Positions 21,541 through 33,000 of a stretch of 64,000 nucleotides of DNA are shown here, one piece after another. Location of the stretch: the NCBI GenBank assembly GCA_032433765.1, contig JAVIAB010000041.1, positions 74,980,232 to 75,044,231 of the forward strand, in the 5' to 3' direction. The notes beneath the pieces were generated by a model. It was not told the DNA's origin, ran no database searches, and worked only from the letters and a program-made list of their open reading frames with translations. A program made the position numbers and the translations under genes. How positions within the stretch are numbered: position 1 is the first letter of the stretch; each line of letters starts with the position of its first letter. The DNA comes from Megaustenia siamemsis (lineage: Eukaryota > Mollusca > Gastropoda > Stylommatophora > Ariophantidae).

Positions 21541-22505
21541 ATGACAATATCATATTTATAGATAATGAAAAGGTATTTGATAGTTTAGACAGAGGAATGC
21601 TTTTGAAGTTACTGAATCATTACGCAATCCCAATAAATTTTATTAATCTGAAAAGAACAATGTTTGAAGGAAAGAAATATAGTGTTATGCATTAAGGGCA
21701 GCTTACTGAAATATTTGAAATAAGAACAGGAATAAGGCAGAGATGCCTTCTATCTCCAGTTCCCTTTCTGATGGCTATATATTGGATTATGAAAATAAAT
21801 CAGAATAACAGAAATCGAATCCAGTGGTCACTGACCAAGCAACTTAATGATTTAGACTTTACTGGTGACATAGCTCAGCTTTCACATAATCATCAACAGA
21901 TGCAAGATAAAATGAACATACTTGATGAGAGATCACAACAGCTGGGACTGAAAATAAATAGAGATAAACATAATAAGAATGAATGCAATTGGCAATAACC
22001 AAATAACAATAGGAGAACTACCTCTACTAGACATACAATCCTACACATATCTGGGCAGTAATATATACAAAAATGGAGGAACAAAGAATGATACTAAAAT
22101 AAGGATATTATATAACACAAAAATAAACATTTTCAATTCCAATGTTAAGTCATATTATATGGCTGTGAAACATTAAGAACAACAACAATGACAATCATGA
22201 AAATACTGAATTTCATTAATGGATGCTTGCATAAAATAAAAGGATGGAAATGACAGGGCAAAATTACTAACATAGAATTATGGAAAAGTACCAGTCAAAT
22301 ACCAGTGGATAAAGAGATATAATGGAATGATGGGGCTGGATATGATACACATTCCAACTGAGAGCATTACACAACAGGCCATTTTTTGTAATCCCCAAGG
22401 AGAAAGACAAAGAAGAAGATCAAAATATTTTGGGAGAAGACAGATGGAAGCAGAGATGAAGATGATGGGGAAGACATGTGTAACAGTATGTGTGAATTAA
22501 AGCAT
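21541..22505 (+). pseudogene. LINE family L-F, RT and C-terminal remnant
   Basis: Plus-strand frames with many breaks read DNEKVFDSLDRGMLLKLLNH (RT motif A region), TGIRQRCLLSPVPF, LNDLDFTGDIAQLSHNHQQ in place of the usual FADDIALLSH box, LGLKINRDKH, and FNSNVKSYYMAVKH-like sequence. The catalytic FADD is changed to FTGD, so it is inactive. A better kept copy of the 3' half lies at 43990-44500 and a tail piece at 28010-28110. Confidence 0.75.
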
Positions 22506-23620
22506 TTGTCAGGTAACTCAGCCGGTACCCATTTCATAACAGCTTATAACAGTGGTATAGAATAGCAGTCACCAGTAGTTAATGACAGTGCTTAAGCAAC
22601 AGAAAGTTCATAGCGATTATTGGACAAGCCAAGGAGGATGGAGGGTGACAAGAGTGGGTGCAGAATAGTACTTGGATGTAACAAGTTTCGGGAGAATGGA
22701 AATTTTCCAAGCAGTTGTTGTGGAAGTGGTGAGTCAACATGTGGCTTGACTCATCAGGTATATAGGTCGACATACAACTTCCAGGACAGGTCAAAGTCAT
22801 GAAACAAATATCATTATTTTGAAACTCAGGAGAGGTCATGCTGACCAGACGGTACATTGGAGTCACAAACAGCTTGTTTTGGACAATTTTGTGACAGAAT
22901 TCATGGAGCGGTCAAGTTTGGAAGCGGAAGTCACAGAGCTGGAAACTAACGACGACTTAGCGACAGCTGTCGATAATTTCATTGGATGCAGGTATTTCAC
23001 ATGCAATTTTATGTTTGGGGATTTAAGCTTCGACACAAAAGGTTTTCAGTAGTTAGGAATGCAATTCAGAACAAGCAGTTAGTTAGAAACGCAATTCAGA
23101 AGAGACAAATAGTTAGGTAAGCAATTTAGAACTGCCAAAGGCAGTAAATTAGACAGTAGTTTTCAGTTTTAAGTTAGTTGAGAAGTTATCAAGGAACAGA
23201 CAAGAGGGTAATAGTAAGAAGCAGTTAGAATCATAAATATGGACTAGTTAAGTTTAGAGTAGAGAACATAGGGAAAGATAGCAGTGACTTAGGAAATTAG
23301 TTGAGTGGTAGACAGAACCAGAACAAGTGAATTAGAACATAATGAACATTTAGTTGTGAAAGTGCTTTTGTTAAGTATGTTTCCAAAGTTGTGCTTGTGA
23401 GAATAAAGTCGTAAGTTAGTTGTGAGAGAGATTAATTTACAATATGCACTATCTATCTATTTCTTCCTCATTTCACTTTGCCTACTCTGCCTGGGCACAG
23501 GATATGGAGCTTTACCCAGTCGCACTATCCCCCTCTCGACTTCGTTTCAAGGATTTCCGAAGGAGGGACAAAGTCCATACGTTCGGAATTGAAAGAAGGT
23601 GCAGGGGATGCCAGAAAGAC
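22506..23620. other. Unassigned intron segment upstream of L-B
   Basis: No recognised gene. 22819-23040 holds a short open frame (HADQTVHWSHKQLVLDNF, then ELETNDDLATAVDNF) without identifiable homology. At about 23050-23135 an imperfect repeat containing GTTAGNAANGCAATTCAGAA occurs three times. An AATAAA signal lies near 23402 in a GT-rich context. This could be the end of an unknown element. Confidence 0.4.
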
Positions 23621-23629
23621 GGTTAACGC

Positions 23630-25660
23630 CGTCCACTGAACAATCTATGCTCTGAAATACAGAAAGCCTCAGACAGGGGCGACTCAAAAACCATGCATGA
23701 CAATATAAAAAAGGCCCTTGGACCAAAAGTAACAAAATTAGCCCCCCTAAAATCCAAGTTTGGAGAACCTATTACTGACAAGGGACAACAAATGCAAAGA
23801 TGGGTTGAACACTACTCTAATCTATACAGTGACGACAGACCAGCAAACACAGCTCTAGCACAATCAATACCCAAATATCCTACAATGTTTGAACTGGATG
23901 TTGAGCCTACTATGAACGAACTTGCTGACGCTATAAATGCCCTCTCAAGAGGAAAAGCTGCAGGAAATGACAACATTCCCACAGATGTACTAAAGGACAA
24001 CCTAAGCGTACTACTTCCACACCTATACAAACTGCTAATTAAATGCTGGAGAAACGGAGAAATACCTCATGATATGAGAAATGCTAAGATTATAACGCTG
24101 TACAAGAATAAAGGAGACAGGGGTGACTGCAACAATTACAGAGGCATTTCTCTCCTTAGCACAACAGGCAAAGCTTTTGCTAGAGTCGTACTTAATCGCC
24201 TGCATAGACTTGCAGAACGGGTGCTTCCCGAGTCCCAATGCGGTTTCAGACCCGGGAGATCAACCATAGATATGATCTTCACTCTTAGACAACTGCAGGA
24301 AAAATGTCGGGAACAAAATATGCCGCTCTATATTGCCTTTGTGGATCTCACAAAGGCATTCGACACAGTAAACAGAGATGGTCTCTACAAGGTGTTAGAA
24401 GGCATAGGCTGCCCTCCTAAATTACTTAGGCTGATAGTTTCCTTCCATGAAGACATGAATGGCAAAGTCCATTTTGATGGGAGTCCATCAGAGAATTTCA
24501 AAGTCAACAAAGGAGTGAAACAGGGATGTGTCCTCGCTCCCACCCTTTTTGGTATATTTTTTGCTGCCCTCCTAAATTACACCTTCGAAAACAGCTCAGG
24601 AGATATTTACATTCGCACTAGACCAGATGGCTCACTGTTCAACCTAGCACGACTAAGAGCAAAAACCAAAACAAATGTTGCCCTACTTAAAGAATTTGTA
24701 TTTGCTGACGATGCAGCCCTAGTCGCTCATAGTGAGGCCACCCTACAGTCGCTGATCAACAACCTGGATAAAGCATGCGACCTTTTTTCACTGTCAATTA
24801 ATGTTCAGAAGACAGTAATACTAAATCAAGGTGACTTCAAACCTATATCTATTACTCTAAAAGACTGCCCACTAGAATCAGTACAGAAATTTACATATCT
24901 TGGATCCACAGTTACGCAAACCATCTCTCTTGATGAAGAAATAAACTGTCGAATTGGTAAGGCAGCTACGACCTTCGGCAAACTCACAAAAAGGGCATGG
25001 AACAACACGAAACTAACTCAAAAGACTAAACTCTTAATATATCAAACTTGTGTGCTTAGCACACTACTATATGGATCCGAAACCTGGACAACATACTCAA
25101 ACCAGGAAAAAAGACTAAATGTCTTCCACATGCGATGTCTCCGCAAAATAATGCACATCAAATGGCAGGACAAAATAACCAACTTAACTGTCCTGCAACG
25201 TGCTAAGACCCTAACAATCATGTCGATGCTCAGAAGTCGAAGGCTAAGATGGCTGGGGCATGTCCAACGGATGGAAGAAAAACGCATTCCTAGGCAAATA
25301 CTATATGGCGAGCTAAAACACGGAAAACGACAAATCGGCAGACCTAAACTACGATATAGAGATATCTGCAAATCATCTCTGAAAGACTTCGCCATCTGTG
25401 AAAACGACTGGTAACATCTGGCAAGTGATCGCACATCATGGAGAGCACGTATAAGGAACGGTATAACAACATTTGAGACTGTTCTAAGACAGGACTTAGA
25501 AGAGAAGAGACTCATGAAAAAGGATGGTAAACCCTGTGGACCAGCGAGCCTGACCTGTTCATTATGTGACCGCGTGTGTTTGTCAAACATTGGTAGAATT
25601 AGCCACGAGAGAAGCGGTTCGGCAAAAACAATACCTCAAAAATATACGCAATAGCCTCCA
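23630..25660 (+). pseudogene. LINE family L-B, long RT copy with one stop
   Basis: This is the best preserved LINE frame here: 573 codons (23693-25414), readable further upstream from about 23631 (LNNLCSEIQKASDRGDSKT). It has a linker GEPITDKGQQMQRWVEHYS, fingers AAGNDNIPTDVLKDN, motif FRPGRSTIDMIFTLRQLQEK, motif A IAFVDLTKAFDTVNRDG, KGVKQGCVLAPTLFG, catalytic FVFADDAALVAHSE, and KFTYLGSTVTQTISLDEEIN. The C-terminus has LRWLGHVQRMEEKRIPRQI. A TAA replaces the codon after NDW at 25412. Beyond it the frame continues to CSLCDRVCLSNIGRISHERS, a zinc-finger-like end common in this LINE type. There is no endonuclease, so it is 5'-truncated. The missing 5' half of this family is seen at 52905-56930. 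Confidence 0.88.
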
Positions 25661-25689
25661 CTAGACCGTCTGACAAGACGAAAAGGGCC

Positions 25690-27512
25690 ATATATATCTA
25701 TCTATTGACCTTTTGAGCTGTAGTCGGCCCACGGGGCGTAGACCAAGATACTCCTTCTCTTATCTAAATTTTTTATTCTAGCAGTTTTAAATTCTTTTAT
25801 TAAAGATATTTTATCAAATCTCGCCAATTGTCTGTTCTGTGCAAGCAGCTCTATCTCATTCATCATCATCATGTACCCTGCCGGTTGGCGTAGGCGATCA
25901 TGTCCCTCCACAATCTTCTATCTACAGTGCATAGTATCTGTTCTGTTGTTGACTGTTTTCCATGCCATGACACCAAGCTGTCCAGTATTTTCTCTCTTTG
26001 TCGTCCGCGATCTCTCTTTCCTTTTATTTTGCCAGTTGTAACCAAGTATTCCAACTTTCCTCTTCTCATGATGTGCCCAAAAAATGTTGATTGCTTCTTT
26101 CTGATGTTTTTTAAGAGCTCCCTTTTTGTGTTGGCCTCTTTGAGAACTTCCTCATTGGTCTTTTTATCTGTCCAGGGAACTTTCAGCATTCTTCTGAGAA
26201 ATCCCATCTCTGTGGCCTCTAACCGTCTTTTGTTTGTCTACTGTCCATGATTCGCTTCCATAGGTCAGAATTGGTTCTATATAGCACTGATGAACTCTCT
26301 TTCTCATTTTTATTGACATAGATTTGTTGCATAAGATATTTTTCATTTTCTGAAATGCTATTTTGGCCTGAGCTATTCTGCTTTTTATTTCTGTGGTGCA
26401 TCTCCCATCTGATGTAATTATTGTGCCCAAGTATTTGAAACATTGCACTTGTTTTAGATTTGTCTCGTTTATTTTTATGCTGCATGATTATTTCTTCGAT
26501 ATAACCATTACTTCTGTTTTCTTACTATTCAGACTGAGTACCTTTCTTGTTGCTTTCTTCTACTATTATGTCCATCATTTCTTGTAGTTCGTTCTCTGTC
26601 TCTGCTATTAAGACTGTGTCATCCACATATCGCAAATTATTTATGTTGTGACCGTTGACTTCAATTCCTTTTTTGTCTACTATTGATCTCATTATATATT
26701 CGCTGTAAAGTGAAAACAAATCCGGTGACAGAACACAGCCTTGTCTGACTCCTTGTTTTATATATTGGAATTGTCCTGTTTGGTTGTTAATTCGTATAGC
26801 TGCTGTTTGTTGCCAGTACATATTTTTTATGATTCGCAGATCCTTGCCATCAATGTTTAATTTCTCCAGCATAGTGATTATTTCCACATGCTTTACTTTG
26901 TCAAATGCTTTCGTGTAGTCTATAAAGCACATATATAGATCTTTCTTTACCTCTGTAGATCTTTCTATCAATGTCCTTAAGATGTATATTGCGTTATTGG
27001 TGCCCTTTCCTTCCACAAATCCACATTGTTCCTCACTTATTTCTGGTTTTATTTTGTTCCTTACACGTCTCATGATTATTCTTAGTAATATTTTAGTCAT
27101 ATGACTCATGAGACTAATAGTGCGATGGTCTTCACAATCAGTGGCGCCTGACTTCTTCGGTATGGCTACAAAGATAGATTTTAGTAGATCCTCGGGTATG
27201 TGTCCAGTGTTATATATGTCATTGAGTAATTTTGATATCACTTGTACTCCCAACTCTCCTAATGCATTTATCTCTTCGATTGTTATATTGTCAGGACCTG
27301 GAGCTTTGCCTCTTTTCATGTGTTGAATTGCGTCCTTCTATCTCATTAAGGAAGCCAATTCCTGCTACTCTTGCCTGTCTCATCAATGTTCTTCTCAGTG
27401 TCTCTCTGGGTCTTCCTCTTTTCCTCTTACCTGTTGTTTCCCACATGAGGGCATGCTTTGCTATTCGGTTATTATCTCTTCTCATCACATGTCCAACATA
27501 AGAATAATGCAA
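25690..27512 (-). pseudogene. LINE family L-C 3' end, split by L-A1
   Basis: The minus-strand L-C sequence is in two blocks. 27338-27512 encodes YVGHVMRRDNNRIAKHALM to RTLMRQARVAGIGFLNE. 25690-25860 holds the last codons, the 3' UTR with GCCCACGGGGCGTAGACCAA, and the reversed GATA tail. Between them lies an L-A1 element. The two halves join exactly at the duplicated CTATCTCATT. Confidence 0.9.
25861..27337 (-). mobile_element. L-A1 LINE inserted into L-C, with 10-bp target duplication
   Basis: This 1,477-bp 5'-truncated element starts with its reversed GATGATGATG tail. It is flanked by CTATCTCATT at 25851-25860 and 27338-27347. Read on the minus strand it carries MKRGKAPGPDNITIEEINAL, YTKAFDKVKHVEIITM, KQGVRQGCVLSPDLFSLYSE and NNLRYVDDTVLIAETENEL. 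A frameshift comes next, then the C-terminus MGFLRRMLKVPWTDKKTNEE, FGHIMRRGKLEYLVTTGKI and RLWRDMIAYANRQGT. The catalytic box is YVDD. It lacks the endonuclease and is frameshifted near 26530 and 26200, so it is inactive. Confidence 0.9.
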
Positions 27513-27557
27513 TAAAGAAAATATGCACTTATGGACATCACATAATCACCTCCATAT

Positions 27558-27816
27558 AATTTCCAATATTAGGAAGAAACAATCATGATTTTTTGGCCAT
27601 GCAATGAGAAGAGAACAACTGGAATATATTGTAACAACTGGGAAAATTGAGGGACGAAGAGATAGAGGGAAGCAAAGAGAAAAGATACCAGACAGTTTAA
27701 GAGAATGGCTAGGCAGAAGGTCAACAACAAAAATCATAAATAACTGTCGTATTCGAAAGTTGTGTGGAGACATGATCACATACACCAGCGGGCTTGGTAT
27801 GTAATTATGATGATGA
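27558..27816 (+). mobile_element. L-A2 LINE end with near-perfect 10-bp target duplication
   Basis: The plus strand encodes REQLEYIVTTGKIEGRRDR, GKQREKIPDSLREWLGRRS, then ends in a GATGATGA tail. ACCTCCATAT at 27548-27557 and ACCTCCGTAT at 27817-27826 flank it. Only the last 85 codons are present. Confidence 0.8.
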
Positions 27817-28004
27817 ACCTCCGTATGTCCAGAATTACTGAGAACAGTAATTCTAAGAGAAGTGCGTCCATTGTTATGTATTACGTGTCAAGTTAAATAT
27901 CAATAAACTTGATTATGTATTGACTGAGAATGGTCTGTGATGATTAATGTTGTGCTGTGAACAATGAACATGAAAATATAAACAATATAAATAATTAATA
28001 TTCA

Positions 28005-28110
28005 ACCTATAACACATGGAATCATCTTAAAAGAATGACAAGAAACAGAACAGCTTGGAAAGTGTTTTTTGAAAACCTATGCTCCACAAGGGGTTGAAAG
28101 GAAGAAGAAG
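28005..28110 (+). pseudogene. LINE family L-F, terminal fragment
   Basis: CATGGAATCATCTTAAAAGA followed by ATGACAAGAAACAGAACAGC matches the end of L-F at 44400-44480, down to CTATGCTCCACA and the AGAAGAAGAAG tail. It is very short and noncoding now. Confidence 0.7.
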
Positions 28111-29030
28111 AATAAACCAAATATTTTCATCACATATAATATTGGCTACCACCAGTCACCATTTTGCTCTTCCTATTGCCATAATGGAAATGGTGTCATA
28201 TGTTCTCCGGTCCAATTTGTTTTGCTATACATCAATTTTTGATTTTTTTGTCAAAATGTTTTGGTTTTATCTTCTTTTTTTCTGGTATTTTCATTTCAAA
28301 GTAATTAACATGAAATGAGCAGAATCAGAAGAAATGAGGATATTGAGAAAAGAATTGCAACACCATTGCTGGATCATATTTGAAAGCAGCAACTCCAGTG
28401 AGATGGGCATATAACATGATCACATCCTTTAAAGAAATACCTAGAAGATGGTTGATTAATAAAATACTAAACTTCAGGATGAGCATCATGGAGGAGACAC
28501 ATATCACAGACTTAGTATAAACCACTATTTTTGTCCTGCTTTGACTGAATTTTTTTGCTGAAAAATACTCTCTCACTAAATCTGTCACCTTTTAGCTACT
28601 TCGAGTTACAAGAACATGTATTAGGTATCAAATTAAAGGTGAAGAAATACAGTTTCATAATCAACAAAAATATTTTTTTAAAACTATAGATAATAATTTT
28701 TTTTTTAAATTGCATTTGGGCTAGATTTTTTATTTCTGCACAGAATACCTAGATAATGTATCTTGTACACACTTTAATAACAATGGGTAGGAGTTGCTTT
28801 GATATCATTACAGAGCCTGGAAAGTGTCAAAATCATTGCTAATTGCCTTAAATATTATAAAATTGACCACTCATGATGGTGGGTTTTGCAAATTTATATA
28901 ATAAATATGGCTATAACAAATATTTCTGAGTAGTGAGAAAGTTTTAGATGCAAGAAAGATAATTAACCAGATGAGTTTGAAGTGTGGACTTTGAGGTCTT
29001 TGCTGACAGTTTCCTAAAGCACCAGATGAA
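28111..29030. other. Intron segment, nothing recognised
   Basis: AT-rich sequence. No exon, RNA or transposable-element coding similarity is recognised. Short frames lack domain patterns. Confidence 0.5.
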
Positions 29031-29039
29031 TAGATTATG

Positions 29040-29190
29040 GTGGATGATCAAATGATGGCTTCCATCCTGTACACTTGTATCAACATTTCATGCATCTCCA
29101 TCATTGTTTACCCAACTTTGTAGCAGAACTTGATGTCCACAAGTTGTTCCATTACACTGTGACAATACCTCTCACACTGACTATGTTCAA
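29040..29190 (-). pseudogene. Possible mariner/SETMAR-type HTH fragment
   Basis: The minus strand reads MEQLVDIKFCYKVG, a stop, then TMMEMHEMLIQVYRMEA. It resembles the N-terminal helix-turn-helix of mariner transposases and the related GVQW-type proteins (IKFCxKxGKTxxExxEMLxxVY). Only this segment is seen and it carries a stop. Confidence 0.4.
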
Positions 29191-29369
29191 CAGCCCACTG
29201 TGGGTTTACCCTGACATACATGGGTACACCATGCTTGGAGGTGTATCTCAACATACCTCTGCAGAGCCATGTGCTTGTGCGTTCATCTGGTCCATGTTGC
29301 TGATAAGATATAGGAACATTTGCCAAACTAGTCAAATGAGATTCTTCACTGTACATTAGGCACATTCAT

Positions 29370-29740
29370 AATCAGTGCTCAGGCTCAGATCTCCTCCCAA
29401 GTATATCCCTCATGGAGATTGGTGTGGAGACTGACTTCTCCAGCTTTTTTAAAATTTGTTATTCTTCTGTATCACGCAATATAGTATTCTTTTCTGGCAT
29501 CTCCAATTTTTACCTGGTGTTTGTGCAATCTGGCCATTGTTGTAGATTCATAATCAATGATTGAATCATTAGATTGTTCTTTGCTCCCTGAGGATATTCA
29601 AAATATGTCTGCCACCCCTGGGTACCATTCCAGTCAGATCTCAGCTCTTTCCATTTTCTTTGACACCAGAGTTTCCAGGGATGAACATGAAATGGATCCC
29701 AGTCAGTACATAGTTTCTTCGTGCACTGCATTCAAACCAC
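29370..29740 (-). pseudogene. Strongly decayed RNase H fragment (L-G-like)
   Basis: The minus strand gives HFMFIPGNSGVKENGK near 29690, which matches the FVYVPGHAGVxGNERxD block. Near 29400 it gives SMRDILGRRSEPEH, which matches LRDLLRRGSEHLW of the L-G copies. The order and spacing agree with the copies at 21128 and 46570. Many stops. Confidence 0.5.
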
Positions 29741-30010
29741 TGCATTTGAGCTCAGCCCCCTTTGATTTTCCTGAGTGTGCTCATCAAGTCATTCAGAAAA
29801 CACACATATGTGAGCTAGTGTTTCTAGGCAGGCCATCACTTTACTTACTGCCATGATCTCCATAGCAAATTACTTGTAATTACTGCAAAAGCACTGCTCT
29901 CCTAATTTACTGTTCTTATTTTGACCTGAGCCGGAAAGGCCCTTGAGCTCTGTTTGTGCCGAACAGACCCTTCAGTGTAAATTACTTCTGTACTTTGAGG
30001 TGAATTCTTG
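29741..30010. other. Left flank of the 35-bp array
   Basis: A short unassigned segment with no repeat of the array unit. It ends TTTGAGGTGAATTCTTG directly before the first unit. Nothing shows how the array was seeded. Confidence 0.5.
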
Positions 30011-33000
30011 CAGATCAAGGACTGCATTCTCCGCCTCCACTCTCACAGATCAAGGATTGCACTCTCCGCCTCCACTCTCACATATCAAGGATTGCATTCT
30101 CCGCCTCCACTCTCACAGATCAAGGACTGCATTCTCCGCCTCCACTCTCACAGATCAAGGATTGCACTCTCCGCCTCCACTCTCACAGATCAAGGATTGC
30201 ATTCTCCGCCTCCACTCCCACAGATCAAGGACTGCATTCTCCGCCTCCACTCCCACAGATCAAGGACTGCATTCTCCGCCTCCACTCCCACAGATCAAGT
30301 ACTGCATTCTCCGCCTCCACTCCCACAGATCAAGGACTGCACTCTCCGCCTCCACTCCCACAGATCAAGGACTGCACTCTCCGCCTCCACTCCCACAGAT
30401 CAAGGACTGCACTCTCCGCCTCCACTCTCACAGATCAAGGACTGCATTCTCCGCCTCCACTCTCACAGATCAAGGATTGCACTCTCCGCCTCCACTCTCA
30501 CAGATCAAGGACTGTACTCTCCGCCTCCACTCTCGCAGATCAAGGACTGCACTCTCCGCCTCCACTCTCGCAGATCAAGGACTGCATTCTCCGCCTCCAC
30601 TCTCACAGATCAAGGATTGCACTCTCCGCCTCCACTCTCACAGATCAAGGACTGCACTCTCCGCCTCCACTCCCACAGATCAAGGACTGCACTCTCCGCC
30701 TCCACTCTCACAGATCAAGGACTGCATTCTCCGCCTCCACTCTCACAGATCAAGGACTGCACTCTCCGCCTCCACTCCCACAGATCAAGGACTGCACTCT
30801 CCGCCTCCACTCCCACAGATCAAGGACTGCACTCTCCGCCTCCACTCTCGCAGATCAAGGACTGCACTCTCCGCCTCCACTCCCACAGATCAAGGACTGC
30901 ACTCTCCGCCTCCACTCCCACAGATCAAGGACTGCACTCTCCGCCTCCACTCCCACAGATCAAGGACTGCACTCTCCGCCTCCACTCCCACAGATCAAAG
31001 ACTGCACTCTCCGCCTCCACTCTCGCAGATCAAGGACTGCACTCTCCGCCTCCACTCCCACAGATCAAGGACTGCACTCTCCGCCTCCACTCCCACAGAT
31101 CAAGGACTGCACTCTCCGCCTCCACTCCCACAGATCAAGGACTGCACTCTCCGCCTCCACTCCCACAGATCAAGGACTGCACTGTCCGCCTCCACTCCCA
31201 CAGATCAAGGACTGCACTCTCCGCCTCCACTCCCACAGATCAAGGACTGCACTCTCCGCCTCCACTCCCACAGATCAAGGACTGCACTCTCCGCCTCCAC
31301 TCCCACAGATCAAGGACTGCACTGTCCGCCTCCACTCCCACAGATCAAGGACTGCACTCTCCGCCTCCACTCCCACAGATCAAGGACTGCACTCTTCGCC
31401 TCCACTCCCACAGATCAAGGACTGCACTCTCCGCCTCCACTCCCACAGATCAAGGACTGCACTCTCCGCCTCCACTCCCACAGATCAAGGACTGCACTCT
31501 CCGCCTCCACTCCCACAGATCAAGGACTGCACTCTCCGCCTCCACTCCCACAGATCAAGGACTGCACTCTCCGCCTCCACTCCCACAGATCAAGGACTGC
31601 ACTCTCCGCCTCCACTCCCACAGATCAAGGACTGCACTCTCCGCCTCCACTCCCACAGATCAAGGACTGCACTCTCCGCCTCCACTCCCACAGATCAAGT
31701 ACTGCACTCTCCGCCTCCACTCCCACAGATTAAGGACTGCACTCTCCGCCTCCACTCTCACATATCAAGGATTGCATTCTCCGCCTCCACTCTCACAGAT
31801 CAAGGACTGCATTCTCCGCCTCCACTCTCACAGATCAAGGATTGCACTCTCCGCCTCCACTCTCACAGATCAAGGATTGCATTCTCCGCCTCCACTCCCA
31901 CAGATCAAGGACTGCATTCTCCGCCTCCACTCCCACAGATCAAGGACTGCATTCTCCGCCTCCACTCCCACAGATCAAGGACTGCATTCTCCGCCTCCAC
32001 TCCCACAGATCAAGGACTGCACTCTCCGCCTCCACTCCCACAGATCAAGGACTGCACTCTCCGCCTCCACTCCCACAGATCAAGGACTGCACTCTCCGCC
32101 TCCACTCTCACAGATCAAGGACTGCATTCTCCGCCTCCACTCTCACAGATCAAGGATTGCACTCTCCGCCTCCACTCTCACAGATCAAGGACTGTACTCT
32201 CCGCCTCCACTCTCGCAGATCAAGGACTGCACTCTCCGCCTCCACTCTCGCAGATCAAGGACTGCATTCTCCGCCTCCACTCTCACAGATCAAGGATTGC
32301 ACTCTCCGCCTCCACTCTCACAGATCAAGGACTGCACTCTCCGCCTCCACTCCCACAGATCAAGGACTGCACTCTCCGCCTCCACTCTCACAGATCAAGG
32401 ACTGCATTCTCCGCCTCCACTCTCACAGATCAAGGACTGCACTCTCCGCCTCCACTCCCACAGATCAAGGACTGCACTCTCCGCCTCCACTCCCACAGAT
32501 CAAGGACTGCACTCTCCGCCTCCACTCTCGCAGATCAAGGACTGCACTCTCCGCCTCCACTCCCACAGATCAAGGACTGCACTCTCCGCCTCCACTCCCA
32601 CAGATCAAGGACTGCACTCTCCGCCTCCACTCCCACAGATCAAGGACTGCACTCTCCGCCTCCACTCCCACAGATCAAAGACTGCACTCTCCGCCTCCAC
32701 TCTCGCAGATCAAGGACTGCACTCTCCGCCTCCACTCCCACAGATCAAGGACTGCACTCTCCGCCTCCACTCCCACAGATCAAGGACTGCACTCTCCGCC
32801 TCCACTCCCACAGATCAAGGACTGCACTCTCCGCCTCCACTCCCACAGATCAAGGACTGCACTGTCCGCCTCCACTCCCACAGATCAAGGACTGCACTCT
32901 CCGCCTCCACTCCCACAGATCAAGGACTGCACTCTCCGCCTCCACTCCCACAGATCAAGGACTGCACTCTCCGCCTCCACTCCCACAGATCAAGGACTGC

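Noticed and set aside
22819..23052. A 77-codon frame (HADQTVHWSHKQ region) as a host exon
   Set aside because: Somewhat protein-like, but no acceptor/donor pair or homologue could be recognised. Left as unassigned sequence.
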